Source: Nocardioides sp. zg-DK7169 (lineage in GTDB: Bacteria > Actinomycetota > Actinomycetes > Propionibacteriales > Nocardioidaceae). Taken from it: a stretch of 64,000 nt of DNA. Under the pieces are notes generated by a model, which ran no database searches, was not told the origin of the DNA, and was given only the letters and a program-made list of their open reading frames with translations. The stretch spans positions 62,001 through 126,000 of the forward strand of contig NZ_JABJRA010000005.1 of assembly GCF_013155365.1 (NCBI RefSeq), in the 5' to 3' direction. Shown here in pieces: positions 38,646 through 46,283 of this stretch; position 1 is the stretch's first letter, and every line of letters starts with the position of its first letter. Both the position numbers and the translations under genes were made by a program.

Positions 38646-39113
38646 ATGACCGTCGCCCCCGTGATCGGCCCGGACGACCCGCGCGCCGACGACGTCCGCG
38701 CGCTCCTCGCGCGCCACCTGGCCTTCGGCCACGAGCACAGCCCGCCCGAGGACGTGCACACCCTCGACATCGACGGACTGCTCGTCGCCTCGATCACGTT
38801 CTGCTCGGCCCGCGTCGACGGCGAGCTGGTCGCCGTCGGCGCCTTGAAGGACCTCGGCGGCGGCCACCTGGAGCTGAAGTCGATGCACACCGCGAGCGAG
38901 CATCGCGGCCACGGGCACGGGCACCGGATGCTCACCCATCTGCTCGCCCTCGCCCGCGAGCGCGGCGCGACCCGGATCAGCCTCGAGACCGGATCGATGG
39001 ACGCGTTCATCCCCGCGCGTGCGATGTACGCCGCGGCGGGGTTCGTCCCGTGCGCGCCGTTCGGCGACTACTCGCCCAGCCCGAACAGCAGCTTCTTCAC
39101 GCTGGTGCTCTGA
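38646..39113 (+). CDS. GNAT family N-acetyltransferase
   Basis: 155-aa acetyltransferase. The order of motifs is VGALKDLGGGHLELKSMHTA (strand beta4), SEHRGHGHGHRMLTHLLALA (acetyl-CoA loop R/Q-x-x-G-x-G/A), ISLETGSMDAFIPARAMYAA and AGFVPCAPFGDYSPSPNSSF at the end. The C-terminal pattern is that of the small-molecule group (YobR/ElaA-like). The substrate is unknown. It starts with ATG at 38646, 31 bases after the preceding gene, and is followed closely by a hydrolase gene (3 bases), so the two are cotranscribed. Confidence 0.85.
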   Translation: MTVAPVIGPDDPRADDVRALLARHLAFGHEHSPPEDVHTLDIDGLLVASITFCSARVDGELVAVGALKDLGGGHLELKSMHTASEHRGHGHGHRMLTHLLALARERGATRISLETGSMDAFIPARAMYAAAGFVPCAPFGDYSPSPNSSFFTLVL

Positions 39114-39116
39114 GGC

Positions 39117-39926
39117 GTGCGCCCGGTAGAGCTCGTGGACGTCGAGGGCGTGCGCTGGGTCCCCGATTCGCCCTCGGGGGTCGCCGCCCTGGTCCTCGCG
39201 GGCTCCAGCGGCCGCGTGGACTCGGCACGTGCGGAGCTGCTGGCACGCCACGGAGTCCTCGCCGAGTCGATCCGCTGGTTCGGAGGGGCCGGCCAGAACG
39301 AGGGACCGTGGGAGATCGCGCTGGAGCTCTTCCTCGAACGTGTGGACGACCTTGCCCGGAGCTGCGATCGAGTCGTGGTCCTCGGCACCTCGTTCGGATC
39401 TGAAGCCGCGCTCCTGACGGGTGTTCACAGCCCCCACGTCAGCGCCGTTGCCGCGTTCGCGCCCTCCGACGTGGTCTGGGCGGGCGTCAGGCCCGACGGA
39501 AGCCTGGCGTCGCACTGGACCCTCGGCGGCACCCCACTGCCCTACGTCGACCTCGTCGACGACTGGGAGCCCGACACCGACCCACCACCCGCCTTCCTGG
39601 GCCACTACGAGGCGTCTCGTGACCGGTTCCCCGAGGCGCTCTCCGCGGCCGCGATCCCGGTCGAGCACATCGACCAGGTGCTCCTGGTCGCCGGCGGCGA
39701 CGACCAGGTCTGGCCCTCGCAGACGATGGCTGACGCCATCACGGCACGGCGCGACGAGCAGGGCCTGGAGACGATGCTCGTCCTCGAACCCGACGCCGGC
39801 CATCGCACCGTGCTGCCCGGCGAACCGCTCGCCGCGGGAGGGATGCGGATGCGACGCGGCGGCACCCCCGCGGCTGACTCCAGGCTCGGCGCGGCGGCAT
39901 GGAGTCAGCTCAGTGCTCTGCTCTGA
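39117..39926 (+). CDS. alpha/beta hydrolase (BAAT/acyl-CoA thioester hydrolase C-like)
   Basis: 269 aa from GTG. It has the alpha/beta-hydrolase core with nucleophile elbow VVLGTSFGSEAALLTG (Ser of GTSFGS, about residue 92), VAAFAPSDVVWAGV, HIDQVLLVAGGDDQVWPSQT (Asp) and the expected His in PDAGHRTVLPG. The arrangement resembles the bile-acid-CoA:amino acid N-acyltransferase C-terminal domain, whose bacterial relatives are thioesterases or dienelactone hydrolases. The terminal 20 residues are low in conservation. Slightly lower GC begins around here. The substrate is unknown. Confidence 0.72.
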   Translation: MRPVELVDVEGVRWVPDSPSGVAALVLAGSSGRVDSARAELLARHGVLAESIRWFGGAGQNEGPWEIALELFLERVDDLARSCDRVVVLGTSFGSEAALLTGVHSPHVSAVAAFAPSDVVWAGVRPDGSLASHWTLGGTPLPYVDLVDDWEPDTDPPPAFLGHYEASRDRFPEALSAAAIPVEHIDQVLLVAGGDDQVWPSQTMADAITARRDEQGLETMLVLEPDAGHRTVLPGEPLAAGGMRMRRGGTPAADSRLGAAAWSQLSALL

Positions 39927-39971
39927 CCGCTTCCCTCGTGTTCGGAGAGCGCCGCATGAGCAGACAGCGAG

Positions 39972-40370
39972 TCACGCGATGCTGGCGAGCCATTCGTCGA
40001 CCGACGTCATCCGCTGCACGGCAGGGTGGAAGTAGAAGACGCTCTCCCGCCCGATCGGGCCAAGGAGCACCACGTGCTGGAGCTCCCCTCGGTGCGCCCG
40101 AGCCAGCGCGGCGCCCAGCTCGACGAACATCCCTCTGCCCTCCTCGTCGGACATGACGACCAGCACTGCCTCCGCGCTGAGCACTGCCTCCAGGTCGTCC
40201 GAGGCCAGGCTCGCAGAGAGCGCGAGGTCCGACCCGTAGCTCTCCACGAGCGTCACATCCAGACTTCGCGTCCAGTCCAGCGTGAGCTCGTGCCCGGCCG
40301 CCATCACGGCCGCTTGGACCGCCTGCACCCCAGCGACGTCCGCCAGAGCCCCGGCCACGTAGACCTTCAC
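39972..40370 (-). CDS. nucleoside 2-deoxyribosyltransferase-like protein
   Basis: 132-aa single-domain Rossmann-like protein starting VKVYVAGALADVAGVQAVQA. The family's catalytic Glu region reads GMFVELGAALARAHRGELQH (FVELGAALA corresponds to VEIGxAxA). AEAVLVVMSDEEGR is the preceding strand with the Asp. The usual N-terminal Y-x-A-G-P reads YVAGAL here, so the proline is replaced. It could be an active N-deoxyribosyltransferase or a degenerate SLOG/TIR-like nucleotide sensor. The start is GTG at 40370. It lies on the same strand just downstream of the HNH gene in a lower-GC stretch. Confidence 0.65.
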   Translation of the reverse strand: MKVYVAGALADVAGVQAVQAAVMAAGHELTLDWTRSLDVTLVESYGSDLALSASLASDDLEAVLSAEAVLVVMSDEEGRGMFVELGAALARAHRGELQHVVLLGPIGRESVFYFHPAVQRMTSVDEWLASIA

Positions 40371-40406
40371 GCCGCGACATTCCCACAGGAAGTCATGTCG
40401 CAACCC

Positions 40407-41666
40407 TCACGTCCGCCGAGCGAATCGGATATCGCCACTCGGCATTCGTTGGTGCAGATAACGGTCATCGTGGATCAGATGATGATGGTGCGAGCAGAAC
40501 AACATTGCATTGTCGAGATCGGTCTTCCCGCCCGCCGACCACGGATCGACATGATGCGCCTCGCACCACGTCGAGGGAATGGTGCAGCCGTCGGCGCGGC
40601 ACTCCTTGTCGCGAATTGCCAAGGCCTTTCGCTGACCGGGGCTGAAAAGACGATTCGTGCGGCCGAGGTCGAGCGGCACCGACCTTGTGCCGAGCACCGC
40701 GGGGACGAGATTGGCCGTGCAAGCCAAGCGCCGGGCCTCACCGGCGGTGATACGGGAGCCGTCCGCGAGGGTGGCGGATCCCAGTCCCTCGACGAGCGCA
40801 GTCAGGTCCATCGTGATCACCAAGGTCGTGGCGTCGCCGCCGTGCAGCGGAAGCCTCGCGGGATCGATGCTCTCCAGCAGGGAGCAGAACGCCTCGCCCA
40901 ACCGACGCTCGTAGGGCACCCGCCGCCCGTCCGCCGCCGGCTCATCCGCTCGGCGGGGGTTGGTGAACGACTCCAGCATCGTGGTCAGGCGCAGCGCGAC
41001 ACTCTCCGGCACCTGGGCGCGGATGATCGCGGAGCCGTCGCCGAGGTGCCGCACGCCCAGCGTCGTACGCCGCCGAGCGCGGCGTTCCGCGGCGCGCAGC
41101 TGCTCCTCCTCGACCTTCTCCGCCCACTCGGGAGCGACGACCTCCAGCAGCCGCTCGGCCAGACGGCCCAGCTCGCGCGGCCCGAAGTCGGCGGCCTGCT
41201 CGACCAGGTAGGCCTCCGCGCGGGCCAGCATCGCCGACCACTCCTCCGCGCCCGCCTCGACCAGCGAGAACGCATCGGTCAGGTCGTCGAGCGCAGCGAC
41301 CATCACGTGCCCTTGGTCAAGACTCACGTGCCCGCCGGCGAGCGCGGTGCCGACGCGGTGCCAACGCAGCTCGCACGCGGTCCCGAGCCGCTGCAAGCGC
41401 CGGGCGGCCAGTCCGGAGGTGTGGGTGCGGTGCGCCACCCAGGCGGCCACGTCGCGATACCCGTCCGCGTCGGCCACGTCATCGGCGCACGCCATCACCC
41501 GCGCGTGCATCGCCTGCGCCCGCGAGGCCAGGTGGGCAGTCATCCGCAACGCCTGACGCTTCTCGGGCACAGACAGAAACGTCGGGTCCCGGTCCGCGAT
41601 CTTGTCGAGGAACGCCTCCGCGCACCCCACATCGGCGAGGTAGGGATGAGCCGCATTGTCGGCCAT
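40407..41666 (-). CDS. DUF222 domain HNH endonuclease (13E12-repeat family)
   Basis: 419-aa protein of the actinobacterial 13E12/REP13E12 group. The N-terminal DUF222 helical region runs to about residue 300 (MTAHLASRAQAMHARVMACA; GHVMVAALDDLTDAFSLVEA; LRLTTMLESFTNP). The C-terminal HNH nuclease has Cys pairs and catalytic His: CRADGCTIPSTWCEAHHVDP, WSAGGKTDLDNAMLFCSHHH, then HLIH. The ATG at 41666 has CGGGAGG upstream. These genes are multicopy in Nocardioides-type genomes and behave like selfish or homing elements. A second, very similar copy is cut by the right window edge. Confidence 0.9.
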   Translation of the reverse strand: MADNAAHPYLADVGCAEAFLDKIADRDPTFLSVPEKRQALRMTAHLASRAQAMHARVMACADDVADADGYRDVAAWVAHRTHTSGLAARRLQRLGTACELRWHRVGTALAGGHVSLDQGHVMVAALDDLTDAFSLVEAGAEEWSAMLARAEAYLVEQAADFGPRELGRLAERLLEVVAPEWAEKVEEEQLRAAERRARRRTTLGVRHLGDGSAIIRAQVPESVALRLTTMLESFTNPRRADEPAADGRRVPYERRLGEAFCSLLESIDPARLPLHGGDATTLVITMDLTALVEGLGSATLADGSRITAGEARRLACTANLVPAVLGTRSVPLDLGRTNRLFSPGQRKALAIRDKECRADGCTIPSTWCEAHHVDPWSAGGKTDLDNAMLFCSHHHHLIHDDRYLHQRMPSGDIRFARRT

Positions 41667-41861
41667 CGTCGCCTCCCGAGAGGACGTGGTGGAGAACTGG
41701 TTCCGTGAGAACAATCCTACCGTTGTTCGAAAGTGTTCGAAAGGTCTCGAGAGGTAAAGACTGAATCTGTGGAAAAGGTCGGGATGAGGTCCTCCACGCG
41801 ACGACCTCGACTAGCCCACGGCCGACTCATCACCGGACGTGAGGGAGGCGGCGAGACTCAT

Positions 41862-42044
41862 TCACCAGACATCCAGCGAGACGATCATGCCCAGCGCCAG
41901 CACTCCGAGAATGGTCGCGAGGACCAACAATGTCGCACCGTTGGCCGTTGCCGCGTTGGTGCCGCGCGCCAGCGACCCCCTGCCCATGAACAGGAGCACG
42001 AAGAAGAGGACGACGACCAACGGCGCCAAAAGCAAGATATCCAC
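41862..42044 (-). CDS. small membrane protein, hypothetical
   Basis: A 60-codon frame encoding two hydrophobic helices (MDILLLAPLVVVLFFVLLFM and ATLLVLATILGVLALGMIVS) separated by a short polar loop RGSLARGTNAATANG. Start GTG; the ribosome site is weak. The pattern of membrane helices and interspersed charged loop is coding-like, but the evidence is limited. Bases 41667-41861 upstream of the HNH gene hold no other gene. Confidence 0.45.
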   Translation of the reverse strand: MDILLLAPLVVVLFFVLLFMGRGSLARGTNAATANGATLLVLATILGVLALGMIVSLDVW

Positions 42045-42072
42045 CGGCGGATCATGTCATCTCGAATAGCAC

Positions 42073-42106
42073 CCCGGCCCACCGTTCAGGTGAGTTCGAG
42101 GCCGGG
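42073..42106 (-). terminator. terminator of FMO-tetR-hydrolase unit
   Basis: CCCGGCC/GGCCGGG outer stem and CACC/GGTG inner stem with a 5-base loop and one bulge, starting 17 bases after the hydrolase stop. Confidence 0.5.
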
Positions 42107-42122
42107 CCGCCGCGTCGGCCGC

Positions 42123-43058
42123 TCACCCCACCCGCAGGTGCCGCACCAGGAAATCGACCTGGTGGCGCACCGCTGCCTCGAAGCACTCCTTGCCCTCGAA
42201 CAGGTCGAAGTGGTCGGCCGGGTAGTGGCGCACCTCGGCGCGACCGGCGACGGCGGCCTTGGCCGCGGCGTGCGGCGGCGCGCTGCGGTCGAAGTCGGCG
42301 ATCTGCACCAGCAGCGGGCACCGCAGGTGGCGCGCCTCGCGCCCGGGGCGGTGGTTGCCGAGCTCGAGGCCGACCGAGGCGTCGACCTCGTTGCGGAACG
42401 TCGGGCCGGCGACGGCGAGGTAGTCCTCGTAGGCGCCCGGCAGGGTCAGCGCGCCGAGCTCGCCGGGCCGCGCCACCACCGGGATCATCACCCGGCGCCC
42501 GACCCGGCTGCGCATGCCGGCGGCCGAGGAGCGCAGCAGCGCGGTCGGTCGGTGGTGGCGCACCGCGAGGCGGGCGGCGGCGAGGCCGTCGACCAGCGGC
42601 ACCATCGAGACCACCGCGGCGACGTCGTCGCGCCGCGCCCCGGCGGCCAGCACGTGGCCGCCCGCGAGCGAGACGCCCCACAGCACCAGCCGTTGCGGGT
42701 CGACGCCCGGCAGGCCGGCGGCGGCCGTCATCGCGGAGCGGTAGTCGGCGAGCTGGGCGGCCATCGACACGGTCTGGCGCGGCTCCCCCTCGCTGGAGCC
42801 GAAGCCGCGGTAGTCGAAGGCGAGCACGTCGAGCCCGGCAGCGGCCAGCCGCTCGGCGAACGGCGCCAGCCCGCTGTCCTTGGTCCCGCCGAGGCCGTGG
42901 GCCATCACCACGACCGGGCGACCGGCGGGAGTGGCGAGCGCGTCGCCCTCACCGCGGAAGTGCCAGGCGTGCAGGCGCACCCCGTCGGGACCGCGGAACC
43001 ACGTCTCGGCGTACCGGGCCGGGGCGGGGTGGGCGTCGGAGCCCTGCGTCGTGGTCAT
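42123..43058 (-). CDS. alpha/beta hydrolase
   Basis: 311-aa serine hydrolase. The oxyanion segment is VVMAHGLGGTKDSGLAPFAE, followed by VLAFDYRGFGSSEGEPRQ. The nucleophile elbow LVLWGVSLAGGHVLAAGA has Ser in GVSLAG (about residue 128). LLVQIADFDRSAPPHAA holds the acid, and HYPADHFDLFEGKEC the His. It overlaps tetR by 4 bases (ATGA). In a unit with a flavin monooxygenase and an SDR, it would fit as the esterase/lactonase that opens a Baeyer-Villiger product; that is inference. Confidence 0.85.
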   Translation of the reverse strand: MTTTQGSDAHPAPARYAETWFRGPDGVRLHAWHFRGEGDALATPAGRPVVVMAHGLGGTKDSGLAPFAERLAAAGLDVLAFDYRGFGSSEGEPRQTVSMAAQLADYRSAMTAAAGLPGVDPQRLVLWGVSLAGGHVLAAGARRDDVAAVVSMVPLVDGLAAARLAVRHHRPTALLRSSAAGMRSRVGRRVMIPVVARPGELGALTLPGAYEDYLAVAGPTFRNEVDASVGLELGNHRPGREARHLRCPLLVQIADFDRSAPPHAAAKAAVAGRAEVRHYPADHFDLFEGKECFEAAVRHQVDFLVRHLRVG

Positions 43059-43657
43059 GCGTTCCTCCCGTAGATGGTGCTCAGCCAGACATGGACGACC
43101 GCCTCGACGTGGCGCTCCCAGTCGAGGTCGGCCGCGTCCTGGACCAGCCGGGCCAGCGCCCGGTCGTTGACGTCGAGGAGCACGGTGGCGACCGCGTGGG
43201 CGTCCGGGCCGGGCGGCGCCAGGCCCGCGGCCCGCTCGGCGTCGATGACGTCCGCGGCGATCCGCACGAACCCCTCCTGGGTGCTGTCCCAGCGCTCCCG
43301 CACCCCCGGGCTGGTCGCCCGGGCCTCGAGCATCGCGCGGTAGACGTGGCGGCGCCGCTCCCAGCCCGACAGGACGGTGCGGATCGCCGCGGCCACCTGG
43401 TCGCGGACCGCACCGTCGCCGGCGAGCAGCTCCGCGGCGCTCTGGCCGGCGTCGTGCATCTCCTCGAGCAGGGCGGCGACGGCGTCGGCCTTGTTGTCGA
43501 AGTAGAAGTAGAACGCCGAGCGCGTGACACCGGCGCGGCGCGAGAGGTCGGCGACGTTGATGTCCTCGAGGCGGGCGTCGGGCCCGGCGTCGCGCAGGTG
43601 CTCGTCGAGCGCCTCGAGCAACGCGGTACGTCGCCGGTCGCCCCGGCTCGCGATCAC
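43055..43657 (-). CDS. TetR family transcriptional regulator
   Basis: 200-aa repressor from GTG. The N-terminal HTH spans residues 8-60: RRRTALLEALDEHLRDAGPD, then INVADLSRRAGVTRSAFYFY and FDNKADAVAALLEEM. The C-terminal ligand-binding half ends HVEAVVHVWLSTIYGRN. It is translated between the FMO and the hydrolase with 4-base overlaps on both sides, so it regulates its own operon. The palindrome GTTGAC-N4-GTCAAC over the operon promoter is its likely operator. Confidence 0.9.
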   Translation of the reverse strand: MIASRGDRRRTALLEALDEHLRDAGPDARLEDINVADLSRRAGVTRSAFYFYFDNKADAVAALLEEMHDAGQSAAELLAGDGAVRDQVAAAIRTVLSGWERRRHVYRAMLEARATSPGVRERWDSTQEGFVRIAADVIDAERAAGLAPPGPDAHAVATVLLDVNDRALARLVQDAADLDWERHVEAVVHVWLSTIYGRNA

Positions 43658-45039
43658 GTCCGCGCCGCCGCCCGGGCCGCCTCGGCGGCCCGGGCCGCTT
43701 GCGCGACCAGCGGCGGCGGTCCCTGCACTCGCGCCCGCTCGACCCCGGCCGGGATCTCCTTGGCGCGCAGGTCGTGCTCGTAGATGAAGTAGTCCAGCTG
43801 CTGGGTGTGCCGCGGGCGGTCCAGCACGTGACCGGTGTACTTCGCCTGGTCCTCGTCGATCGCCCGCTCCATCTCCGCGGGCGCGGGCAGCCGGTAGCGG
43901 CCCACGGCGTACGCCGCGAGCAGCCGCGTCTGGGCCTCCACGAACGGGAACAGCGTCGGCGTGGCCTGGGCCAGGCCGACGAAGGCCAGGTCCTCGATCC
44001 CCGGCTTGAACATCCGCTTGAACAGCCGGATCCGGTTCTCCGGGGCGCTGAGGAACGCGGGATCGAAGAACGGGAAGGTGATGTTGTAGCCGGTGGCGTA
44101 GACGATCACGTCGAAGTCGTCGCTGGTGCCGTCCTCGAAGTGCACCGTGGAGCCGTCGAGGCGCGCGACGTTCCCCTTCGGGGTGATGTCGCCGGAGCCG
44201 AGCCGCAACGGCAGCTCGACCGACTGGGTCGGGTGGGCCTCGAAGAACTTGTGGTTGGGCGCGGGCAGGCCGTACAGCTCGGGATTCGAGCCGGTCATGA
44301 ACTGCATCTTCTGCATCGCCCAGCGCTGCCACTTCAGCGGCAGGTACGGCGTGGTGGCGTAGTACTTGTCCGCGGGCAGGCCGTAGGTGTACTTCGGCAC
44401 GATCCAGGCGCTGGAGCGCGTGGACAGCGTGACCTGGTTGCTCAGCGAGCGGCTGGAGAGCTCGACGGCGATGTCGGCGGCGCTGTTGCCGATGCCGACG
44501 ACCAGGATCCGCTTGCCGTGGAAGTCCAGGGGGTCGGTGGGGTCGATGTAGTGGTGGGAGTGGATGGACTCCCCGGTGAACTCGCCGGGGAAGTCGGCGT
44601 AGCGGGGGTCCCAGTGGTGGCCGTTGGCGACCACGAGCAGGTCGAAGTGCCGCGTCGCACCGGCATGGTCGGTGATCTCCCAGCCACCGCCGTCGAGACG
44701 CTCGGCGTGCTCGACGCCGTTCTCGAACTCGATGCGGTCCAGCAGCCCGAACGCCTCGGCGTAGGAGTCGAGGTAGGCCTTGATCTGGGTGTGGTGCGGG
44801 AAGTCGGGGTAGTCCTCGGGCATCGGGAAGTCCTTGAAGGACAGCCGGTGCTTGGAGGTGTCGATGTGCAGCGAGCGGTAGGCGCTGCTGTGCCCGTTGG
44901 GGTTGCCGAACGCCCAGTTCCCGCCGATCCGGTCCGAGGCCTCGAAGCAGGTGTACGGCACGCCGTAGTCGCCGAGCATCTTGCCGGCGGTCAGCCCGCT
45001 GATGCCGGCGCCGATGACGGCGGTGGTGGGTCCGGACAC
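43654..45039 (-). CDS. flavin-containing monooxygenase (class B, FMO/BVMO-like)
   Basis: 461-aa NADPH/FAD monooxygenase. The FAD loop is VIGAGISGLTAGKMLGDYG at residues 8-26. The FMO fingerprint FxGxxxHxxxY is exact as FTGESIHSHHY (154-164). The NADPH loop is VVGIGNSAADIAVELSSRS (181-199). IVYATGYNITFPFF is the C-terminal family motif. Enzymes with this fingerprint oxidise soft N or S atoms, or carry out Baeyer-Villiger reactions (type II BVMO). The GTG has AGGAGG before it. It is the first gene of an operon with tetR and a hydrolase, and is divergent from an SDR. Confidence 0.9.
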   Translation of the reverse strand: MSGPTTAVIGAGISGLTAGKMLGDYGVPYTCFEASDRIGGNWAFGNPNGHSSAYRSLHIDTSKHRLSFKDFPMPEDYPDFPHHTQIKAYLDSYAEAFGLLDRIEFENGVEHAERLDGGGWEITDHAGATRHFDLLVVANGHHWDPRYADFPGEFTGESIHSHHYIDPTDPLDFHGKRILVVGIGNSAADIAVELSSRSLSNQVTLSTRSSAWIVPKYTYGLPADKYYATTPYLPLKWQRWAMQKMQFMTGSNPELYGLPAPNHKFFEAHPTQSVELPLRLGSGDITPKGNVARLDGSTVHFEDGTSDDFDVIVYATGYNITFPFFDPAFLSAPENRIRLFKRMFKPGIEDLAFVGLAQATPTLFPFVEAQTRLLAAYAVGRYRLPAPAEMERAIDEDQAKYTGHVLDRPRHTQQLDYFIYEHDLRAKEIPAGVERARVQGPPPLVAQAARAAEAARAAART

Positions 45040-45093
45040 GTGGCCTCCTGGACGATTCGAGCGATCCCCTGGCGCGAGGATGTGACCTGAGGC

Positions 45094-45122
45094 ACAGTAG
45101 GTCCACAGTTGACACGCGTCAA
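45094..45122 (-). promoter_or_regulatory. FMO operon promoter
   Basis: On the minus strand, TTGACG (45122-45117) and TACTGT (45099-45094) are separated by exactly 17 bases. The likely TetR operator covers the -35 box. Confidence 0.7.
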
Positions 45123-45123
45123 C
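45108..45123. promoter_or_regulatory. TetR operator between FMO and SDR genes
   Basis: GTTGAC-ACGC-GTCAAC, a perfect 6-bp dyad with 4-base spacer, overlapping the -35 box of the FMO operon and 38 bases before the SDR gene. It probably controls both directions. Confidence 0.65.
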
Positions 45124-45160
45124 AACGACACCGGCCGGACGCCGGCACCAAGGGGGATCC

Positions 45161-45880
45161 ATGGGGACACGGACGGCCGTCGTGATCGGGGGCGCCTCCG
45201 GGATCGGCGCGGCCACGGCGTTCGCGCTCGACGCGGAGGGGTACGACGTCGCGGTCGGCGACCTGGGCACCGAGCCGCGCGTCGACGTGACCGACGAGGC
45301 GAGCGTGGCAGGCTTCCTCGACGGCGTGGTCGCGACGTACGGACGCGTCGATGCGGTGGTCAACACCGCCGGGACCAGCACCCTCGCGCCGGTCGCCGAG
45401 CACGACGTGGCCGACTTCCGGCGGGTGCTCGACGTCAACCTCACCGGGGCGATGACGGTGCTCAAGCACGCCGCCCGGGTGCTCGGCCCCGGTGGGTCGA
45501 TCGTCTCGGTCGCCTCCCTCAACGCCCGCCAGCCGGGCGCCGGGATGGCGGCGTACTGCGCCTCGAAGGCGGGCCTGGCGATGCTCACCGAGGTGGCCGC
45601 CCTGGAGCTCGGCCCGCGCGGGATCCGGGTCAACGCCGTCTCCCCCGGGCTGGTCCCCACGCCCCTGACCGCGCCGGCGCTGGACATCGACGGGATCGAG
45701 GCCGACTACCTCGCGAACACCCCGCTGGGGCGGGCCGGCACGCCCGAGGAGGTCGCCGAGGCGATCGGCTTCCTGCTCCGCGCCGCCTGGCTCACCGGGG
45801 AGAACCTCGACCTCAACGGCGGCGCGCACCTGATGCGCTACCCCGACCTGCCCGGGCACGTCGCACGCGCCTTCGGCTGA
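45161..45880 (+). CDS. short-chain dehydrogenase/reductase
   Basis: 239-aa classical SDR. The cofactor loop is VVIGGASGIGAATAFALDAE (GxxxGIG) at residues 7-26, and DVAVGDLGTEP suggests NAD over NADP (acidic residue after beta2). NAG reads NTAG. Ser is in IVSVASLNARQPG, YxxxK in MAAYCASKAGLAM, and the tail is LTGENLDLNGGAHL. The ATG has AAGGGGGAT upstream. It is divergent from the FMO operon across the palindrome. A dehydrogenase producing the ketone substrate of a Baeyer-Villiger type FMO would make a coherent pathway; substrates are unknown. Confidence 0.88.
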   Translation: MGTRTAVVIGGASGIGAATAFALDAEGYDVAVGDLGTEPRVDVTDEASVAGFLDGVVATYGRVDAVVNTAGTSTLAPVAEHDVADFRRVLDVNLTGAMTVLKHAARVLGPGGSIVSVASLNARQPGAGMAAYCASKAGLAMLTEVAALELGPRGIRVNAVSPGLVPTPLTAPALDIDGIEADYLANTPLGRAGTPEEVAEAIGFLLRAAWLTGENLDLNGGAHLMRYPDLPGHVARAFG

Positions 45881-45933
45881 CTCGCCGGCCGCCCGCATGT
45901 GGCATCACGGGCGGAACGGGGTACTCGGCTCCC

Positions 45934-46188
45934 ATGGCAATCATCGGTTTCCTCGTCTTCGGTCTCGTCGTCGGCGCGCTCGCGCGCCTGATCAAGCCCG
46001 GCAAGCAGAACCTGTCAATCCTCGCCACGCTGGGCCTCGGCGTCGTGGGCTCCCTCATCGGTGGCGTCATCGCCTCGGCCCTCGGCACCGGTGACATCTG
46101 GGAGCTCAACATCCTCGGCTCGATCGTCGCGATCGTCGCCGCGGTGCTGCTGATCGGCATCGCGGAGAGCGTCACCAGCAAGCGCTGA
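45934..46188 (+). CDS. GlsB/YeaQ/YmgE family stress membrane protein
   Basis: 84-aa membrane protein with three helices (MAIIGFLVFGLVVGALARLI; TLGLGVVGSLIGGVIASALG; LNILGSIVAIVAAVLLIGIA). The Gly-rich glycine-zipper pattern is typical of the transglycosylase-associated GlsB/YeaQ family, often induced by general stress. GGGTAC at 45919-45924 resembles an SigB-type -10 box, but its -35 partner is weak. It is followed by a bidirectional terminator. Confidence 0.85.
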   Translation: MAIIGFLVFGLVVGALARLIKPGKQNLSILATLGLGVVGSLIGGVIASALGTGDIWELNILGSIVAIVAAVLLIGIAESVTSKR

Positions 46189-46231
46189 CGGCGCGCCGGC
46201 CGCCCGCGGCCACCACGACCCACCTGCACGA

Positions 46232-46256
46232 AGCCCGCGCCCACGAGGCGTGGGCT
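46232..46256. terminator. bidirectional terminator between glsB-like and luxR-type genes
   Basis: AGCCCGCGCC and GGCGTGGGCT pair over 10 bp with one G-T wobble around a CACGA loop, placed between two convergent stops. Confidence 0.6.
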
Positions 46257-46283
46257 CCGTGCGCGTCCGGGCCGGCAGCGGGC

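Noticed and set aside
41722-41746. Possible SOS box upstream of the HNH gene (GTTCGAAAGTGTTCGAAA)
   Set aside because: The LexA pattern of actinobacteria needs CGAAC-N4-GTTCG. Here two direct GTTCGAAA copies are present with wrong spacing and orientation.
41740-41861. A coding region between the HNH gene and the small membrane ORF
   Set aside because: The frames here are short, lack ribosome sites and have no protein-like composition.
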